DNA of 64,000 nt. Origin: CAYVUB01 sp964454675 (lineage in GTDB: Bacteria > Bacteroidota > Bacteroidia > Flavobacteriales > Flavobacteriaceae). A model generated the notes under the pieces. It had not been told where the DNA came from. It did no database searches and was given only the letters and a program-made list of their open reading frames with translations. Positions 1 to 9,530 of the stretch are shown piece after piece. The stretch lies in NCBI GenBank assembly GCA_964454675.1, contig CAYVUB010000007.1:1-64000 (forward strand). Reading direction: 5' to 3'. Each line of letters begins with the position of its first letter. Position 1 is the first letter of the stretch. The position numbers were made by a program, and so were the translations under genes.

Positions 1-98
1 CCAAAAGAACATTTCCGGGCAAAAGCCCCGCCCGGCGCATAGCCGCGAAACGTTAAACGAAACAAAAAATACCACCAAAAAAAATTCTTTTTATATAA

Positions 99-1229
99 CT
101 ACAAAATAAAATCTAAATAATTGTCTTTATCAATAACTGAAAACGAAGCTTCAGGATAAGCAGCAGCAAACTGCGTTGGGATTTTTACTTTCTCATTTTT
201 CCATTTGTACTCATAGGCATTAAGCTGTCCGTTGTCTTCTTCTATACGATCTATTTCTTGTTGGGTATGCGTTCTCCAGAAATAGCTATCCACATTCATT
301 TTGGTATAATGACATTTTTTAGTTCTTTCAGAATTGAGGTAATTTTCCCAAAGTTTACCAACATCTTCGCGTAAGCTTAACGGATTGAAATTACTTATTA
401 AAGCATTGCGAATGCCATTATCTACAAAATACCATTTTTTCATTTTGGTTATTTCGTTATCTCTGTTTCGGCTAAAACCTTTCACGTCATACACGATAAA
501 TACTTTTTTGAACAAATCAAGGTATTTTTCGACGGTGTTTTTGCTGATTTGCAATTCTTTACCGAGAGATTCAAGCGACAATTCGCTTCCCGTCCTGAAC
601 GCTAATTTTTGGAGCAGCGCCAAAATCGTGTCCCGTTTTCTGATACCTTCAAACGTGAGAATGTCTTTAAGCAGGTAGGAATGCACCAATTCTTTGAGGT
701 AATCAGCTTTTTGCTGTGTGTTTTCAAGATGCATCAATTCAGGATAACTTCCAAAAATCAATCGCTCCTCAAGGTTTCCTCTGGTTTCAATTATGTTTTC
801 GGTCGTTGAAAATTCCATTTGAGAAATTGGGAAAAGTTGAAAAGAAAACATTCTACCAACAAGTGGTTCGCCAATTTGGTTATTCAATTCAAAAGCAGAC
901 GAACCCGAAGCAATAATTTTCAATCCTTCAATGGTGTCAATCATCAGTTTCATCTTTTTACCAATATCAGGAATTTCTTGCGCTTCGTCAATAATAAGAA
1001 AGCGGCAATCCCCAAGTAGTCTTTTATAATTGGCGGTACTTCTCACTTCCAAAAGATTATGGGTTTCTATGTCATCTCCGTTAAGAAAAATCACTTTTTC
1101 ATTAGCTTTGGCTTCTATTTTTTTGAGCAGTTCGGTCTTTCCAACCCTTCTTGCACCAAGCAAGAGCATGGCTTTATTAGCCTTCATTTGGTTAAGAATT
1201 AGCGTTTCTGTTATTCTTTGTAGTTCCAT
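99..1229 (-). CDS. ATP-binding protein, AAA ATPase with DUF4143 C-terminus
   Basis: A 376-residue P-loop ATPase. The Walker A motif GARRVGKT lies near residues 25-32 and the Walker B motif FLIIDEAQ near 77-84. The middle contains a winged-helix-like stretch (about 210-255). The C-terminus has the DUF4143 pattern, including an acidic-lysine series (EIDRIEEDNG then YEYKWK) that resembles a PD-(D/E)XK fold. The family is widespread in Bacteroidetes but its cellular role is poorly known. An in-frame ATG exists at 1271, but it lies upstream of a perfect -7 box at 1250-1257, so I take the start at 1229. The gene stands alone behind a twin palindrome, which suggests its own dedicated regulation. The family call is firm and the function is open. 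Confidence 0.85.
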   Translation of the reverse strand: MELQRITETLILNQMKANKAMLLLGARRVGKTELLKKIEAKANEKVIFLNGDDIETHNLLEVRSTANYKRLLGDCRFLIIDEAQEIPDIGKKMKLMIDTIEGLKIIASGSSAFELNNQIGEPLVGRMFSFQLFPISQMEFSTTENIIETRGNLEERLIFGSYPELMHLENTQQKADYLKELVHSYLLKDILTFEGIRKRDTILALLQKLAFRTGSELSLESLGKELQISKNTVEKYLDLFKKVFIVYDVKGFSRNRDNEITKMKKWYFVDNGIRNALISNFNPLSLREDVGKLWENYLNSERTKKCHYTKMNVDSYFWRTHTQQEIDRIEEDNGQLNAYEYKWKNEKVKIPTQFAAAYPEASFSVIDKDNYLDFIL

Positions 1230-1249
1230 TCTATTATATTCTGAAAACA

Positions 1250-1316
1250 CAAATATACAAATTTCCGTCAATAAAATGACGGTAATATATTAATTTCCGT
1301 CAATAAAATGACGGTA
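1250..1316 (-). promoter_or_regulatory. Promoter with twin palindromic operator for the DUF4143 ATPase
   Basis: On the minus strand the box TATATTTG (1250-1257) matches the Bacteroidetes -7 consensus. Just upstream are two identical copies of CCGTCAATAAAATGACGG (1265-1282 and 1297-1314), each with 6-bp inverted arms. The copies sit 32 bp apart, about three helical turns. A degenerate third half-site follows near 1329. The layout suggests binding of a dimeric regulator on one face of the DNA; which protein binds is unknown. Confidence 0.65.
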
Positions 1317-1390
1317 TTATTATAAATTGCGTCAAAATAATCAATTTAAATGACTATTATTGGTTTACTTAAAAATTTTGTAGAAATGCA

Positions 1391-1420
1391 AAAAGCACCG
1401 TCAAAAACAGTGCTTTTTTT
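1391..1420. terminator. Hairpin terminator downstream of the E2 gene
   Basis: AAAAGCAC (1391-1398) pairs with GTGCTTTT (1410-1417) around an 11-nt loop, with T-runs on both strands. It probably stops minus-strand transcription from the acyltransferase gene and could act in either direction. Confidence 0.65.
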
Positions 1421-1449
1421 ATATGTTACGTTAGCTATGCTAAACCTGA

Positions 1450-1492
1450 GATTAGCTTCGCTGAACCTAAAGGTTTCCCACATTCGTGGGAA
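1450..1492 (-). repeat. Short interspersed hairpin repeat after the E2 gene, copy 1
   Basis: The 16-mer GATTAGCTTCGCTGAA (1450-1465) is followed by a 7-bp stem TTCCCAC/GTGGGAA (1475-1481 and 1486-1492). The same 16-mer followed by another hairpin occurs at 21687. Both lie directly 3' of minus-strand genes. Confidence 0.6.
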
Positions 1493-1499
1493 TTCTGTA

Positions 1500-2837
1500 T
1501 TAAATCTCTCTGTTACTATCCCACGCTTCCAGATAATCCTTAACCGCTTTCAAAAATTGTCCGCCCAAAGCGCCGTTTACCACTCTGTGGTCATACGAAT
1601 GCGACAGGAACATCTTGTAGCGGATGCCTATAAAATCGCCTTCCGGGGTTTCCACAACTGCCGGTACTTTACGTATCGCACCAAGTGCCAAAATAGCCAC
1701 TTGCGGCTGGTTGATGATAGGCGTTCCCATAATGCTGCCAAAGGTTCCTACATTGGTTACAGTATATGTACCACCTTGAATATCGTCCGGTTTTAGTTGG
1801 TTTAACCGTGCACGGTTTGCCAAATCGTTCACTTTTTTGGTCATTCCCACTAAATTCAATTGGTCGGCATCTTTAATCACCGGAACTATCAAATTACCAT
1901 CGGGCAAGGCTGCCGCCATACCAAGGTTAATGTGTTTTCGTTTGATAATGGTATCGCCTTGTACCGAGATGTTAATCATCGGGTAATCTTTTATGGCTTT
2001 GGCAACGGCTTCCATAAAGATAGGCGTAAATGTCAAACCTTCGCCTTCACGTTTTTGGAACGCGTCTTTTACTTTATTGCGCCAGTTCCATATTTTGGTC
2101 ACATCGGCTTCAATAAAACTTTGAACGTGCGCCGACGTTTGCACAGATTCTACCATGTGATGCGCTATCAATTTGCCCATACGCGACATTTCGATAATTT
2201 CGTCATCACCCGAAGCTATGCTTGCAGCTGCTTTAGGTTTTTCAGCATTTACAGGCTGTTCAGTGGTTTTTGGTGCTTCTTGAACAGGTGCCGCTTCTAC
2301 TGGTTTTGGTGTTTCCTGTGCCGGTTGAGACTTTCTGTTGTCTATATAATCTAAAATATCGTTTTTGGTCACACGACCGTTTTTTCCTGTTCCGGAAATG
2401 GCATCCAGCTCCGATTGCGAAATACCTTCTTGTTTGGCTATATTTCTTACTAATGGCGAATAAAATCTGTCACCGGAAGACACTACGGCGGTTGCGATTT
2501 TTGCGGCTTCGACTGTTTGCGCTACCTGCGCAACGGCTGCGGTTTCTGTTACCGCCACTTTAGCCGGTTCGGCAGTTGGTGTTGCAGCAACATTTGCATC
2601 GGTTTCAATAACGGCAATGGTTTGCCCAACCTGAACCACATCGTCCACATTAAACAATTTTTCAACCAATATGCCTTGCACTTCGCTTGGCACTTCGCTA
2701 TCTACTTTATCGGTAGCTATTTCCAGCACAGCTTCATCGGCTTCAATAGTATCACCTACATTTTTTAACCAGTTTGTGATGGTTGCTTCTGCGACGCTTT
2801 CACCCATTTTAGGGAGTTTCAATTCAAATTTTGCCAT
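1500..2837 (-). CDS. Dihydrolipoamide acyltransferase (E2 of a 2-oxo acid dehydrogenase complex)
   Basis: A 445-residue E2 enzyme that carries acyl groups on a lipoyl arm to coenzyme A. An N-terminal lipoyl domain has the modified lysine in ATDKVDSEV (K44). A peripheral subunit-binding domain lies around residues 128-165 (SPLVRNIAKQEGIS, then GRVTKNDIL). An Ala/Pro/Glu-rich linker follows, then the catalytic domain (about 215-445). The active site reads DHRVVNG with the catalytic histidine near 417. The usual motif is HxxxDG, and here the aspartate is asparagine (codon AAC). E1 and E3 genes are not nearby, so the substrate (pyruvate, 2-oxoglutarate or branched-chain) cannot be assigned. Confidence 0.93.
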   Translation of the reverse strand: MAKFELKLPKMGESVAEATITNWLKNVGDTIEADEAVLEIATDKVDSEVPSEVQGILVEKLFNVDDVVQVGQTIAVIETDANVAATPTAEPAKVAVTETAAVAQVAQTVEAAKIATAVVSSGDRFYSPLVRNIAKQEGISQSELDAISGTGKNGRVTKNDILDYIDNRKSQPAQETPKPVEAAPVQEAPKTTEQPVNAEKPKAAASIASGDDEIIEMSRMGKLIAHHMVESVQTSAHVQSFIEADVTKIWNWRNKVKDAFQKREGEGLTFTPIFMEAVAKAIKDYPMINISVQGDTIIKRKHINLGMAAALPDGNLIVPVIKDADQLNLVGMTKKVNDLANRARLNQLKPDDIQGGTYTVTNVGTFGSIMGTPIINQPQVAILALGAIRKVPAVVETPEGDFIGIRYKMFLSHSYDHRVVNGALGGQFLKAVKDYLEAWDSNREI

Positions 2838-2914
2838 ATTTTTAATGTAATGCTGAATTTTATGTTTGCTTTTGCAAAATTAATGAAAAATGCCATATAT
2901 CGTTAACTATTCAT

Positions 2915-4012
2915 CTATAATTTAAAAACTTCGCCTCTGCTTTTTGAGTTGTTGCTGCCAATAATATAAGCGGAATTTTTAGGTAAAATTTTGAAGGTTA
3001 TACCGTTAATTTGCGACCATTTTAACATCTTTTCAATAATCTCTTTAAAAGTTATATCATTCTGATTGAAAATCACTTGCCGGTTGGGTTGCAACAGCAT
3101 TGACTCTGAATATAACACAACAGGGTTTTGCAGTTTGCTTTTTAAATTATCATCCATATTTTGAGAAACCAAAATATATGATTGTACATTAACCGCTATT
3201 TGTTTCGGTTGTAAATTTAAAACCGTCAAGGCTTTTATTCCCAAACGGAACACAGCATCCAGCACAATATTGATTTTAAAATGTTTCCTGAAAAAAATGT
3301 GCATCGACTCATTAAAACGCTTGGCATAAACGCTATCTTTCAGTGTGCTTTCGCCTTTATAATGGATAACGGTTGTTGTGGGATTGTAATAGTTATGGTA
3401 ACCGGCTTTTAAAATTCTGTATGAAAAATCCATATCTTCGCCATACATAAAGAAATCTTCGTCAAAACCGTTTATTTCATTGTAAACCTGCCGTTTAAGC
3501 AACATAAATGCCCCGACCAAAATATCGGCTTTTCCTGTTTGGTTTTCATCCAGATGCAAAGCATAATATGGTTTTGTATTTCCTAAAATCTTTTTTATTG
3601 CTACCCAAGGCGTCGGGATATTACGCTTACTTTCGGGTAAAAACTGCCCTGTACCATCAATCAGCTTACAGCCTACAATTCCTAATTTTGATGTGTTATC
3701 AGCAAAGTCGAGTAATTTAGTAAACGTATCTTCGGCAACAACGGTATCAGGATTCAAAATGCATACATACTCGCCTTTTGCTTTGGCTACGCCTATATTA
3801 TTTCCTTTGGAAAAACCATAATTCACCGAGTTTTCAATAAGAATAACTTTTGGAAAAAGTGCCTTGACCATCCCACAACTGTCATCTGACGACAGATTAT
3901 CGACAACAATAATTTCGGCGTCTATATGCTGAATAGCCGCTTCAACACTTTTAAGGCATAATTCGAGAAAGTGCCTGACATTATAATTTAATATGATTAC
4001 CGAAAGTTTCAA
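2915..4012 (-). CDS. Family 2 glycosyltransferase
   Basis: A 365-residue GT-A fold transferase. The N-terminus MKLSVIILNYNVRHFLELCL is typical of GT2, with LNPDTVV as the DXD-like region and YGEDMDFSYRI as the ED acceptor motif near residue 195. It most resembles rhamnosyl-type GT2 enzymes that build surface polysaccharide. It starts 8 bp after the stop of recR on the same strand, so the two are probably co-transcribed. No transmembrane segment is obvious. The acceptor and donor are unknown. Confidence 0.88.
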   Translation of the reverse strand: MKLSVIILNYNVRHFLELCLKSVEAAIQHIDAEIIVVDNLSSDDSCGMVKALFPKVILIENSVNYGFSKGNNIGVAKAKGEYVCILNPDTVVAEDTFTKLLDFADNTSKLGIVGCKLIDGTGQFLPESKRNIPTPWVAIKKILGNTKPYYALHLDENQTGKADILVGAFMLLKRQVYNEINGFDEDFFMYGEDMDFSYRILKAGYHNYYNPTTTVIHYKGESTLKDSVYAKRFNESMHIFFRKHFKINIVLDAVFRLGIKALTVLNLQPKQIAVNVQSYILVSQNMDDNLKSKLQNPVVLYSESMLLQPNRQVIFNQNDITFKEIIEKMLKWSQINGITFKILPKNSAYIIGSNNSKSRGEVFKL

Positions 4013-4020
4013 AATAGGGC

Positions 4021-4638
4021 TCAGGATTTTAAGGAACCTTCAAAAGGGATTCTGTTAAGGATGCTTCTGCCGAGAGTGACTTCGTCTGCATATTCAAGCT
4101 CATTTCCTACCGAAATTCCTCTGGCAATGGTAGAAACCACTATACCGGCATCTTTTATCTGCTTGTAAATATAAAAATTGGTCGTATCGCCTTCCATCGT
4201 CGGGCTGAGTGCAAAAATAAGCTCGGTAATGTGCCCTAATGCGATTTTATCTACCAAACTTTGAATGTTCAAATCGTTAGGCCCAATGCCATCCATAGGC
4301 GAAATTTTTCCGTTGAGCACATGGTACAACCCTTTGTATGAGCTTGTGTTTTCAATGGCCATCACATCACGAATATCTTCGACCACACAAATAATGGTAT
4401 CTGTCCGGCGCGGATTTGCACAAATATCGCATACATCGGTATCGCTGATGTTATGGCAGTTTTTGCAAAATTTTATATCGTTACGCATGGCTTGTAATGC
4501 CGTAGCCAACTGGCTTGTTTGCTCTTGCGGCTGGCGCAATAAATGTAATGCTAAACGCAATGCGGTTCGTTTACCAATGCCGGGAAGCCGGGAAATTTCG
4601 TCAACAGCTTGCTCTAAAATTTTGCTTGGGTAGTTCAT
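4021..4638 (-). CDS. recR: Recombination protein RecR
   Basis: A 205-residue protein of normal family length that acts with RecF and RecO in gap repair. It has an N-terminal helix-hairpin-helix (SRLPGIGKRTALRLALHLL), a four-cysteine zinc finger (CKNCHNISDTDVCDIC, about residues 57-72), and a Toprim domain beginning at CVVEDIRDVMAIE. The -7 box on this strand ends only a few bases upstream of the ATG, so the message may have almost no leader. Confidence 0.96.
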   Translation of the reverse strand: MNYPSKILEQAVDEISRLPGIGKRTALRLALHLLRQPQEQTSQLATALQAMRNDIKFCKNCHNISDTDVCDICANPRRTDTIICVVEDIRDVMAIENTSSYKGLYHVLNGKISPMDGIGPNDLNIQSLVDKIALGHITELIFALSPTMEGDTTNFYIYKQIKDAGIVVSTIARGISVGNELEYADEVTLGRSILNRIPFEGSLKS

Positions 4639-4643
4639 ATCGT

Positions 4644-4660
4644 CAAAAATAGTATTTTTG
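4644..4660. promoter_or_regulatory. Back-to-back -7 boxes of the divergent recR and symporter promoters
   Basis: The 17-bp palindrome CAAAAATAGTATTTTTG consists of two perfect TATTTTTG boxes sharing a central G. One faces recR on the minus strand (4651-4644) and one faces the symporter on the plus strand (4653-4660). The two genes therefore fire outwards from overlapping promoters. Confidence 0.65.
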
Positions 4661-4680
4661 AACGAAATAAATTACCGTTT

Positions 4681-6207
4681 ATGAATACAACCATCATCCT
4701 TATTTTTGTAGCTGTTTACTTTTTGGGACTGTTAGTCATTGCCCGGATTGCGAGCAAAAATTCAGACAACCAATCCTTTTTTATAGGAAACCGAAAAAGC
4801 AAATGGTGGCTGGTTGCTTTTGGGATGATTGGCACGAGCTTGAGCGGCGTGACATTCATTTCGGTTCCGGGAACGGTAGGAAAACTTACCGGAACAGACT
4901 ACATCTATGGCGGATTTGAATACTATATGATGGTTATAGGTTTTTTCCTCGGGTATTTTATCGTGGCGTTTGTATTGCTTCCGCTGTATTATAAAATGAA
5001 CCTTACGTCTATTTATACGTATCTGGGAAAACGGTTTAATGTGGAAGCACATAAAACAGGCTCAATATTTTTTATCATTTCGCGAGGTATCGGTTCTACC
5101 GCAAGATTATTTTTGGTTATCAATGTGTTGCAGATTTTTCTGCTCGACCAGATGCATGTGCCGTTCTGGCTTACCACGGTTATTATTCTGCTTATGATTG
5201 TACTTTACACTTATGAAGGCGGCGTAAAAACTATCGTCATTACCGATACATTACAAACTACTTTTATGCTCCTTAGCCTGGCTGTGTGTATCATATATGT
5301 ACTGTCACAACTCGATGTATCGTTTGGCGAAGCATACGCAATTTTAGGCGAACAGAACTATACGCACTTGTTTAATATGGATTACAACTCCAAAACCTAT
5401 TTCCTGAAAGCACTCTTTGGCGGTATGTTTATTACGGTAGCAATGACCGGGCTTGACCAGGAAATGATGCAGAAAAACATCAGTGTAAAAAATTTGTATG
5501 ACTCAAAAAAGAACATGATTACGTTTGCCGGCACCTTGTTATTTGTAAACTTTGCGTTCTTGTTTTTGGGCGGAATTTTATATCTGTATGCACAGCAATT
5601 AGGCGGATTTTATACCGACAACGGTTTTGTAATGGCGCAAGGTCAAGCCAGTATTATGGGCGATGATATATTCCCGGCACTATCGTTACTGGGATATTTC
5701 CCGTTGTTTATTGCCGTTATTTTTATCATTGGGTTAATTTCGGCGTTATTCCCATCGGCCGATGGTGCTTTGACGGCTGTTACAAGTTCGTTTTGTGTAG
5801 ATTTACTGAAACTTAACGACAACGACAAACTTACAGAAGCCCAAAAGAAAAAAACACGTATTGGTGTGCATCTGGCATTTACGGTTGTGTTTTTCCTGCT
5901 TATTCTGTTGTTTAAATGGATTAACGACAAATCTATTGTGTATCTCATTATGGAAGTTGCGGGTTACACTTACGGACCATTGCTTGGATTATTTGCTTTC
6001 GGGATTTTGACCAAACGAACGATTTCTATAAAATACACCATAGTGTCCATAGCTCTGATTGCGCCGGCATTGACCTATTTTATCAACTATTGGGTAACCA
6101 ATAATACCGATTACAGAATTGGCGTAGAACTGATAGTCATCAACGGATTGCTGACGTTTTTAGGATTGTGGTTAGTGAGCAAGCAATCGAAAGTCATAAA
6201 GACGTAA
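4681..6207 (+). CDS. Sodium:solute symporter (SSS family)
   Basis: A 508-residue inner-membrane transporter with about 13 hydrophobic segments. It has the family pattern near the N-terminus (SFFIGNRKSKWWLVAFGMIG, then SLSGVTFISVPG) and the conserved region around GLDQEMMQKNISVKN. Members import small organic solutes such as sugars, proline or sialic acid with sodium. The substrate cannot be read from sequence. It is divergent from recR and preceded by a -7 box at 4653-4660, giving a leader of about 15 nt. Confidence 0.9.
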   Translation: MNTTIILIFVAVYFLGLLVIARIASKNSDNQSFFIGNRKSKWWLVAFGMIGTSLSGVTFISVPGTVGKLTGTDYIYGGFEYYMMVIGFFLGYFIVAFVLLPLYYKMNLTSIYTYLGKRFNVEAHKTGSIFFIISRGIGSTARLFLVINVLQIFLLDQMHVPFWLTTVIILLMIVLYTYEGGVKTIVITDTLQTTFMLLSLAVCIIYVLSQLDVSFGEAYAILGEQNYTHLFNMDYNSKTYFLKALFGGMFITVAMTGLDQEMMQKNISVKNLYDSKKNMITFAGTLLFVNFAFLFLGGILYLYAQQLGGFYTDNGFVMAQGQASIMGDDIFPALSLLGYFPLFIAVIFIIGLISALFPSADGALTAVTSSFCVDLLKLNDNDKLTEAQKKKTRIGVHLAFTVVFFLLILLFKWINDKSIVYLIMEVAGYTYGPLLGLFAFGILTKRTISIKYTIVSIALIAPALTYFINYWVTNNTDYRIGVELIVINGLLTFLGLWLVSKQSKVIKT

Positions 6208-6292
6208 AGTCAAATGTCCGCTATGTGTATTTTGTTTCAAGTTTCAAGTTTGAGTTGAATATTCATTAAGACTTTGGACTTTATGACTATTT

Positions 6293-6655
6293 TCAATACT
6301 GATTGGTTCCTAAAAGCACCAGCGTACAAGCCACTTCAAAATCAATGGCATTTTGTTTCAGCAAATTGTAAAATTCAGGGTTTTCCGTACCGGGATTAAA
6401 AATAATGCGTTTGGGCTGCAATCCTATCAAATAGTCATAATAAGGCATCTGATTTTTTGGATTAAGATACAATGTAACAGTATCTATATCTTTATAATGC
6501 AACAATTCTGTATCAATAACAACACCGGCAACCACGCCTTTTTTTAATCCGAAGGCAACCACTTCATGACCGTTATTTACCAATCTGTGAACGGCTATAT
6601 TAGCATAACGTTCAGGATTGAGACTTGCTCCAAAAACTAAAGTTTTATTGCTCAT
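6293..6655 (-). CDS. CoA-binding domain protein (YccU-like)
   Basis: A 120-residue single-domain Rossmann protein. It begins with KTLVFGASLNPERYANIAV, contains LYLNPKNQMPYYDYLIGLQP and ends near ACTLVLLGTNQY, the usual layout of stand-alone CoA_binding proteins. The family binds CoA or a nucleotide and its role is unclear. An ATG two codons upstream (6661) is also possible. Confidence 0.85.
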   Translation of the reverse strand: MSNKTLVFGASLNPERYANIAVHRLVNNGHEVVAFGLKKGVVAGVVIDTELLHYKDIDTVTLYLNPKNQMPYYDYLIGLQPKRIIFNPGTENPEFYNLLKQNAIDFEVACTLVLLGTNQY

Positions 6656-6809
6656 TATCATTTATTTATATGTTAAACTTCGACATTTTAAAGAAATATT
6701 CCAATATAGATTTTAGTTAAAATGTTGTTAAGTAAATTAAAAACAGCGTAACACTTTTCAAAAGTAAGCGTCTATTTATAAATAATCAATCAAAAACGAA
6801 CAAACCAAA

Positions 6810-9275
6810 ATGAAACACGTACTTTTTTTATGTGTGTTAATGCTAACTACATTAACCAGTACCAAAACCTCAGCAAATACCGAGCCTAAAGACGGCTCTG
6901 TTTCAGGAACTGTTATTGACGCAAGTCTTAACCAACCGTTGCCTTATGTTAATATCGTTATCAAAAATACTGCCAACGACATTATAACCGGCGGTATCAC
7001 GTCCAATGACGGTACATTCAAAATCAATAAAATTCCGGAAGGAAAAATACAAATCGTAATTCAATACATTGGTTATAAAACCATCACAAAAACCATTGAA
7101 CTTGGAAAATCTTCTTATGACATCGACCTCGGAAACATTTTACTTGAAGAAGATACCACTATGCTTGACGAAGTAACCGTTGTGGCAGATGTTTCGACCA
7201 TTCAGCAAAAAGTGGACAGAAAAGTTATTACCGTAGGAAAAGATTTAACTACCGCAGGTGCAACGGCTTCTGATATTATGAATAATATTCCGTCTGTAAA
7301 CGTTGACCAGCAAACCGGAAACATCAGCCTTAGAGGTAACGAAAATGTACGTGTGATGGTTGACGGAAAACTATCAAATGTGCCTGTTGCACAGCTATTA
7401 AGGCAAATACCTTCAACCTCTATCAAAAGTATTGAGTTGATTACCAATCCATCGGCAAGATACAATCCCGAAGGTATGAGCGGCATCATCAACATCATTC
7501 TTCATAAAAATACCAATATTGGCTTTAACGGAACTGTTAATTTTGGTTTAACCAAAGAAATCAATGCGCGTTTTAACAGTTCAATTGATTTAAATTACCG
7601 CAACGGAAAGTTTAATTTCTACGGAAACTACGGCAACAACATTGGATACAGTGATAATTATGGCTCTATTGAACGTGTAGATAGTAATCCTAATACTCAA
7701 ATTTATAATTTTGACAATAATAATAAGTCTCATTTATACAAATTTGGAGTTGATTTTTATATGAATGACAACAATACCATTTCGGTATTTACCAATCAAA
7801 ATTCTTATGATGGAAAAGGTAGAGGAAACACACAAATTGTATTTCCAAATGCAGTAACACAAAGTCAATTATTTTTTAATGAATCAGACAATGTATCATC
7901 ACAATACAATTTAGCCTACAAGCACAAGTTAAAAAAAGAAGGAGAAACTTTAGACTTTGAAGCCGATTTCAGCCGATATAACCAGGACGAAACAGCAAAT
8001 TTCAGCTCTGTCAATATTCCGTTTCCTCCAAACTATACCGATTTTGTTGATACCAAAAGAAATCAGACCACGTTAAACCTTGACTATGTAAACCCGTTAA
8101 GCGAAAAGGCAAAACTTGAATTAGGTTTGGAAGCCCGCTTGTTTGACACCAATATTGACTACAATTCAACAGGATTGTCATTTAATGAAGAAGGCAATAT
8201 CATCCCGACACCTGCAACAGATTTTGAATACAAACGCAGTATTTATTCGGCGTATGCAACCTACGGCAAAACATTTGAAAAATGGAGTTATCAAATAGGC
8301 GCACGTATTGAAAATGCCGTTGATGAAGCAGAAGCCGTGCGTTTATTTGAAACCGAAACCGAAATCATTCCGTTTAAAAACGAGTATTTTCAAGTATATC
8401 CATCGGCGTTTTTTACCTACTCGCCCAGCGAAAAAAACTCTTATCAGGCAAGTATAAGCCGTCGCGTGGACAGACCCGGGTTAAGTCAGGTTAACCCGAT
8501 AAGAGAATGGAGCACACCGCTGGTTTCATCATTTGGAAACACCAATTTAAAGCCACAGTTTACAAACTCAATCGAGTTGAACTACACACGTAAACTTGAA
8601 AAAGGCTCAATAACCGGAGGTGTGTTTTACAGAATTATTGAAGACGGCATCAACAGGGCTGTATATGTTGACCGATTGGATCTGGAAAGAACCATATTAA
8701 CTTTTGATAATTTTGACAATACTACTGCTTACGGCATAGAATTATCAAGCAATTACAGACCTGCTAAATGGTGGAGTTTAAACGCAAGTTTTGATTTGTA
8801 TTCGCAAATGCAAAGAGGTTTTACTGAAACTTTAGAAACTCCGGCAGGTCAAACACCTTCAATAAATGATATTATTTTATCAGAAATTGAAGTTGATAAC
8901 GTCGTGTGGAATTTTAGAATGGGAAATAACTTTAATGCCACAAAAAAACTGATGGTATCTGTTTTTGCCATGTATCGTGGCGAGCAGCAAGGCTTGCAGT
9001 TTTTGGCAAAACCCATGTATTTTGTAAACACAGGTTTGCGCTATACATTTCTTAATGATGCGGCTACTTTCAGCTTTAATTACAATGATATTTTTAATAC
9101 GATGAGATTCCGTTTTGACGGCGACAGACCTTTTCCTACTGTGGGCGAATTTAACTGGGAAAGCAACACCTGGAATATTGGATTGTCATACCGTTTTGGC
9201 GGCGGAAAATACAGAGCATTGCAGCGTAAATACCGTGATGCCAATGAAACCCAAGGCGGTGGTGGATTTATGTAA
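6810..9275 (+). CDS. TonB-dependent receptor, outer-membrane beta-barrel family
   Basis: An 821-residue outer-membrane protein. It has a signal peptide (about residues 1-22), a carboxypeptidase-regulatory-like beta-sandwich (about 29-115, GSVSGTVIDASLNQPLPYVN), a plug domain (about 130-235, SDIMNNIPSVNV and GNISLRGNENVRVMVDGK), and a long barrel of alternating strands. It ends in a Gly-rich tail (GGGGFM) rather than a terminal aromatic residue, which is seen in this subfamily. Such receptors import or bind siderophores, glycans or peptides. There is no SusD partner nearby, so it is not a classic polysaccharide-utilisation pair. Confidence 0.88.
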   Translation: MKHVLFLCVLMLTTLTSTKTSANTEPKDGSVSGTVIDASLNQPLPYVNIVIKNTANDIITGGITSNDGTFKINKIPEGKIQIVIQYIGYKTITKTIELGKSSYDIDLGNILLEEDTTMLDEVTVVADVSTIQQKVDRKVITVGKDLTTAGATASDIMNNIPSVNVDQQTGNISLRGNENVRVMVDGKLSNVPVAQLLRQIPSTSIKSIELITNPSARYNPEGMSGIINIILHKNTNIGFNGTVNFGLTKEINARFNSSIDLNYRNGKFNFYGNYGNNIGYSDNYGSIERVDSNPNTQIYNFDNNNKSHLYKFGVDFYMNDNNTISVFTNQNSYDGKGRGNTQIVFPNAVTQSQLFFNESDNVSSQYNLAYKHKLKKEGETLDFEADFSRYNQDETANFSSVNIPFPPNYTDFVDTKRNQTTLNLDYVNPLSEKAKLELGLEARLFDTNIDYNSTGLSFNEEGNIIPTPATDFEYKRSIYSAYATYGKTFEKWSYQIGARIENAVDEAEAVRLFETETEIIPFKNEYFQVYPSAFFTYSPSEKNSYQASISRRVDRPGLSQVNPIREWSTPLVSSFGNTNLKPQFTNSIELNYTRKLEKGSITGGVFYRIIEDGINRAVYVDRLDLERTILTFDNFDNTTAYGIELSSNYRPAKWWSLNASFDLYSQMQRGFTETLETPAGQTPSINDIILSEIEVDNVVWNFRMGNNFNATKKLMVSVFAMYRGEQQGLQFLAKPMYFVNTGLRYTFLNDAATFSFNYNDIFNTMRFRFDGDRPFPTVGEFNWESNTWNIGLSYRFGGGKYRALQRKYRDANETQGGGGFM

Positions 9276-9339
9276 TATAAACATTCAATAACCTTCATAA
9301 TAAGTTGATGGTTAGTGTTACGTTTGGTTATTGAATGAG

Positions 9340-9371
9340 AAAACCCGGGACTGAAAATGTTTCGGGTTTTT
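9340..9371 (+). terminator. Rho-independent terminator of the TonB receptor gene
   Basis: AAAACCCG (9340-9347) pairs with CGGGTTTT (9363-9370), followed by T-rich sequence. It lies 65 bp after the stop codon. Confidence 0.75.
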
Positions 9372-9490
9372 GTTATGATTACGTTAAAAATATTAATCTT
9401 TGAAATAATAATACCATTTCCACGTCATATTAGGTAGTGATAAGTTTTTTAAGTTAATCAAAGTGTTAGTTTAAGTTGATTAATAACGGG

Positions 9491-9530
9491 AAAATCCGGG
9501 GCATAACTCAATATGTTTCGGATTTTTTTT
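9491..9530 (+). terminator. Second terminator in the same spacer
   Basis: AAAATCCG (9491-9498) pairs with CGGATTTT (9519-9526) and is followed by a run of T to 9530. It resembles the terminator 150 bp upstream in stem and loop layout. Confidence 0.65.

Noticed and set aside
99..1293. Plus-strand ORFs inside the DUF4143 gene
   Set aside because: They lie wholly within a conserved gene on the other strand and encode low-complexity, non-protein-like sequence.
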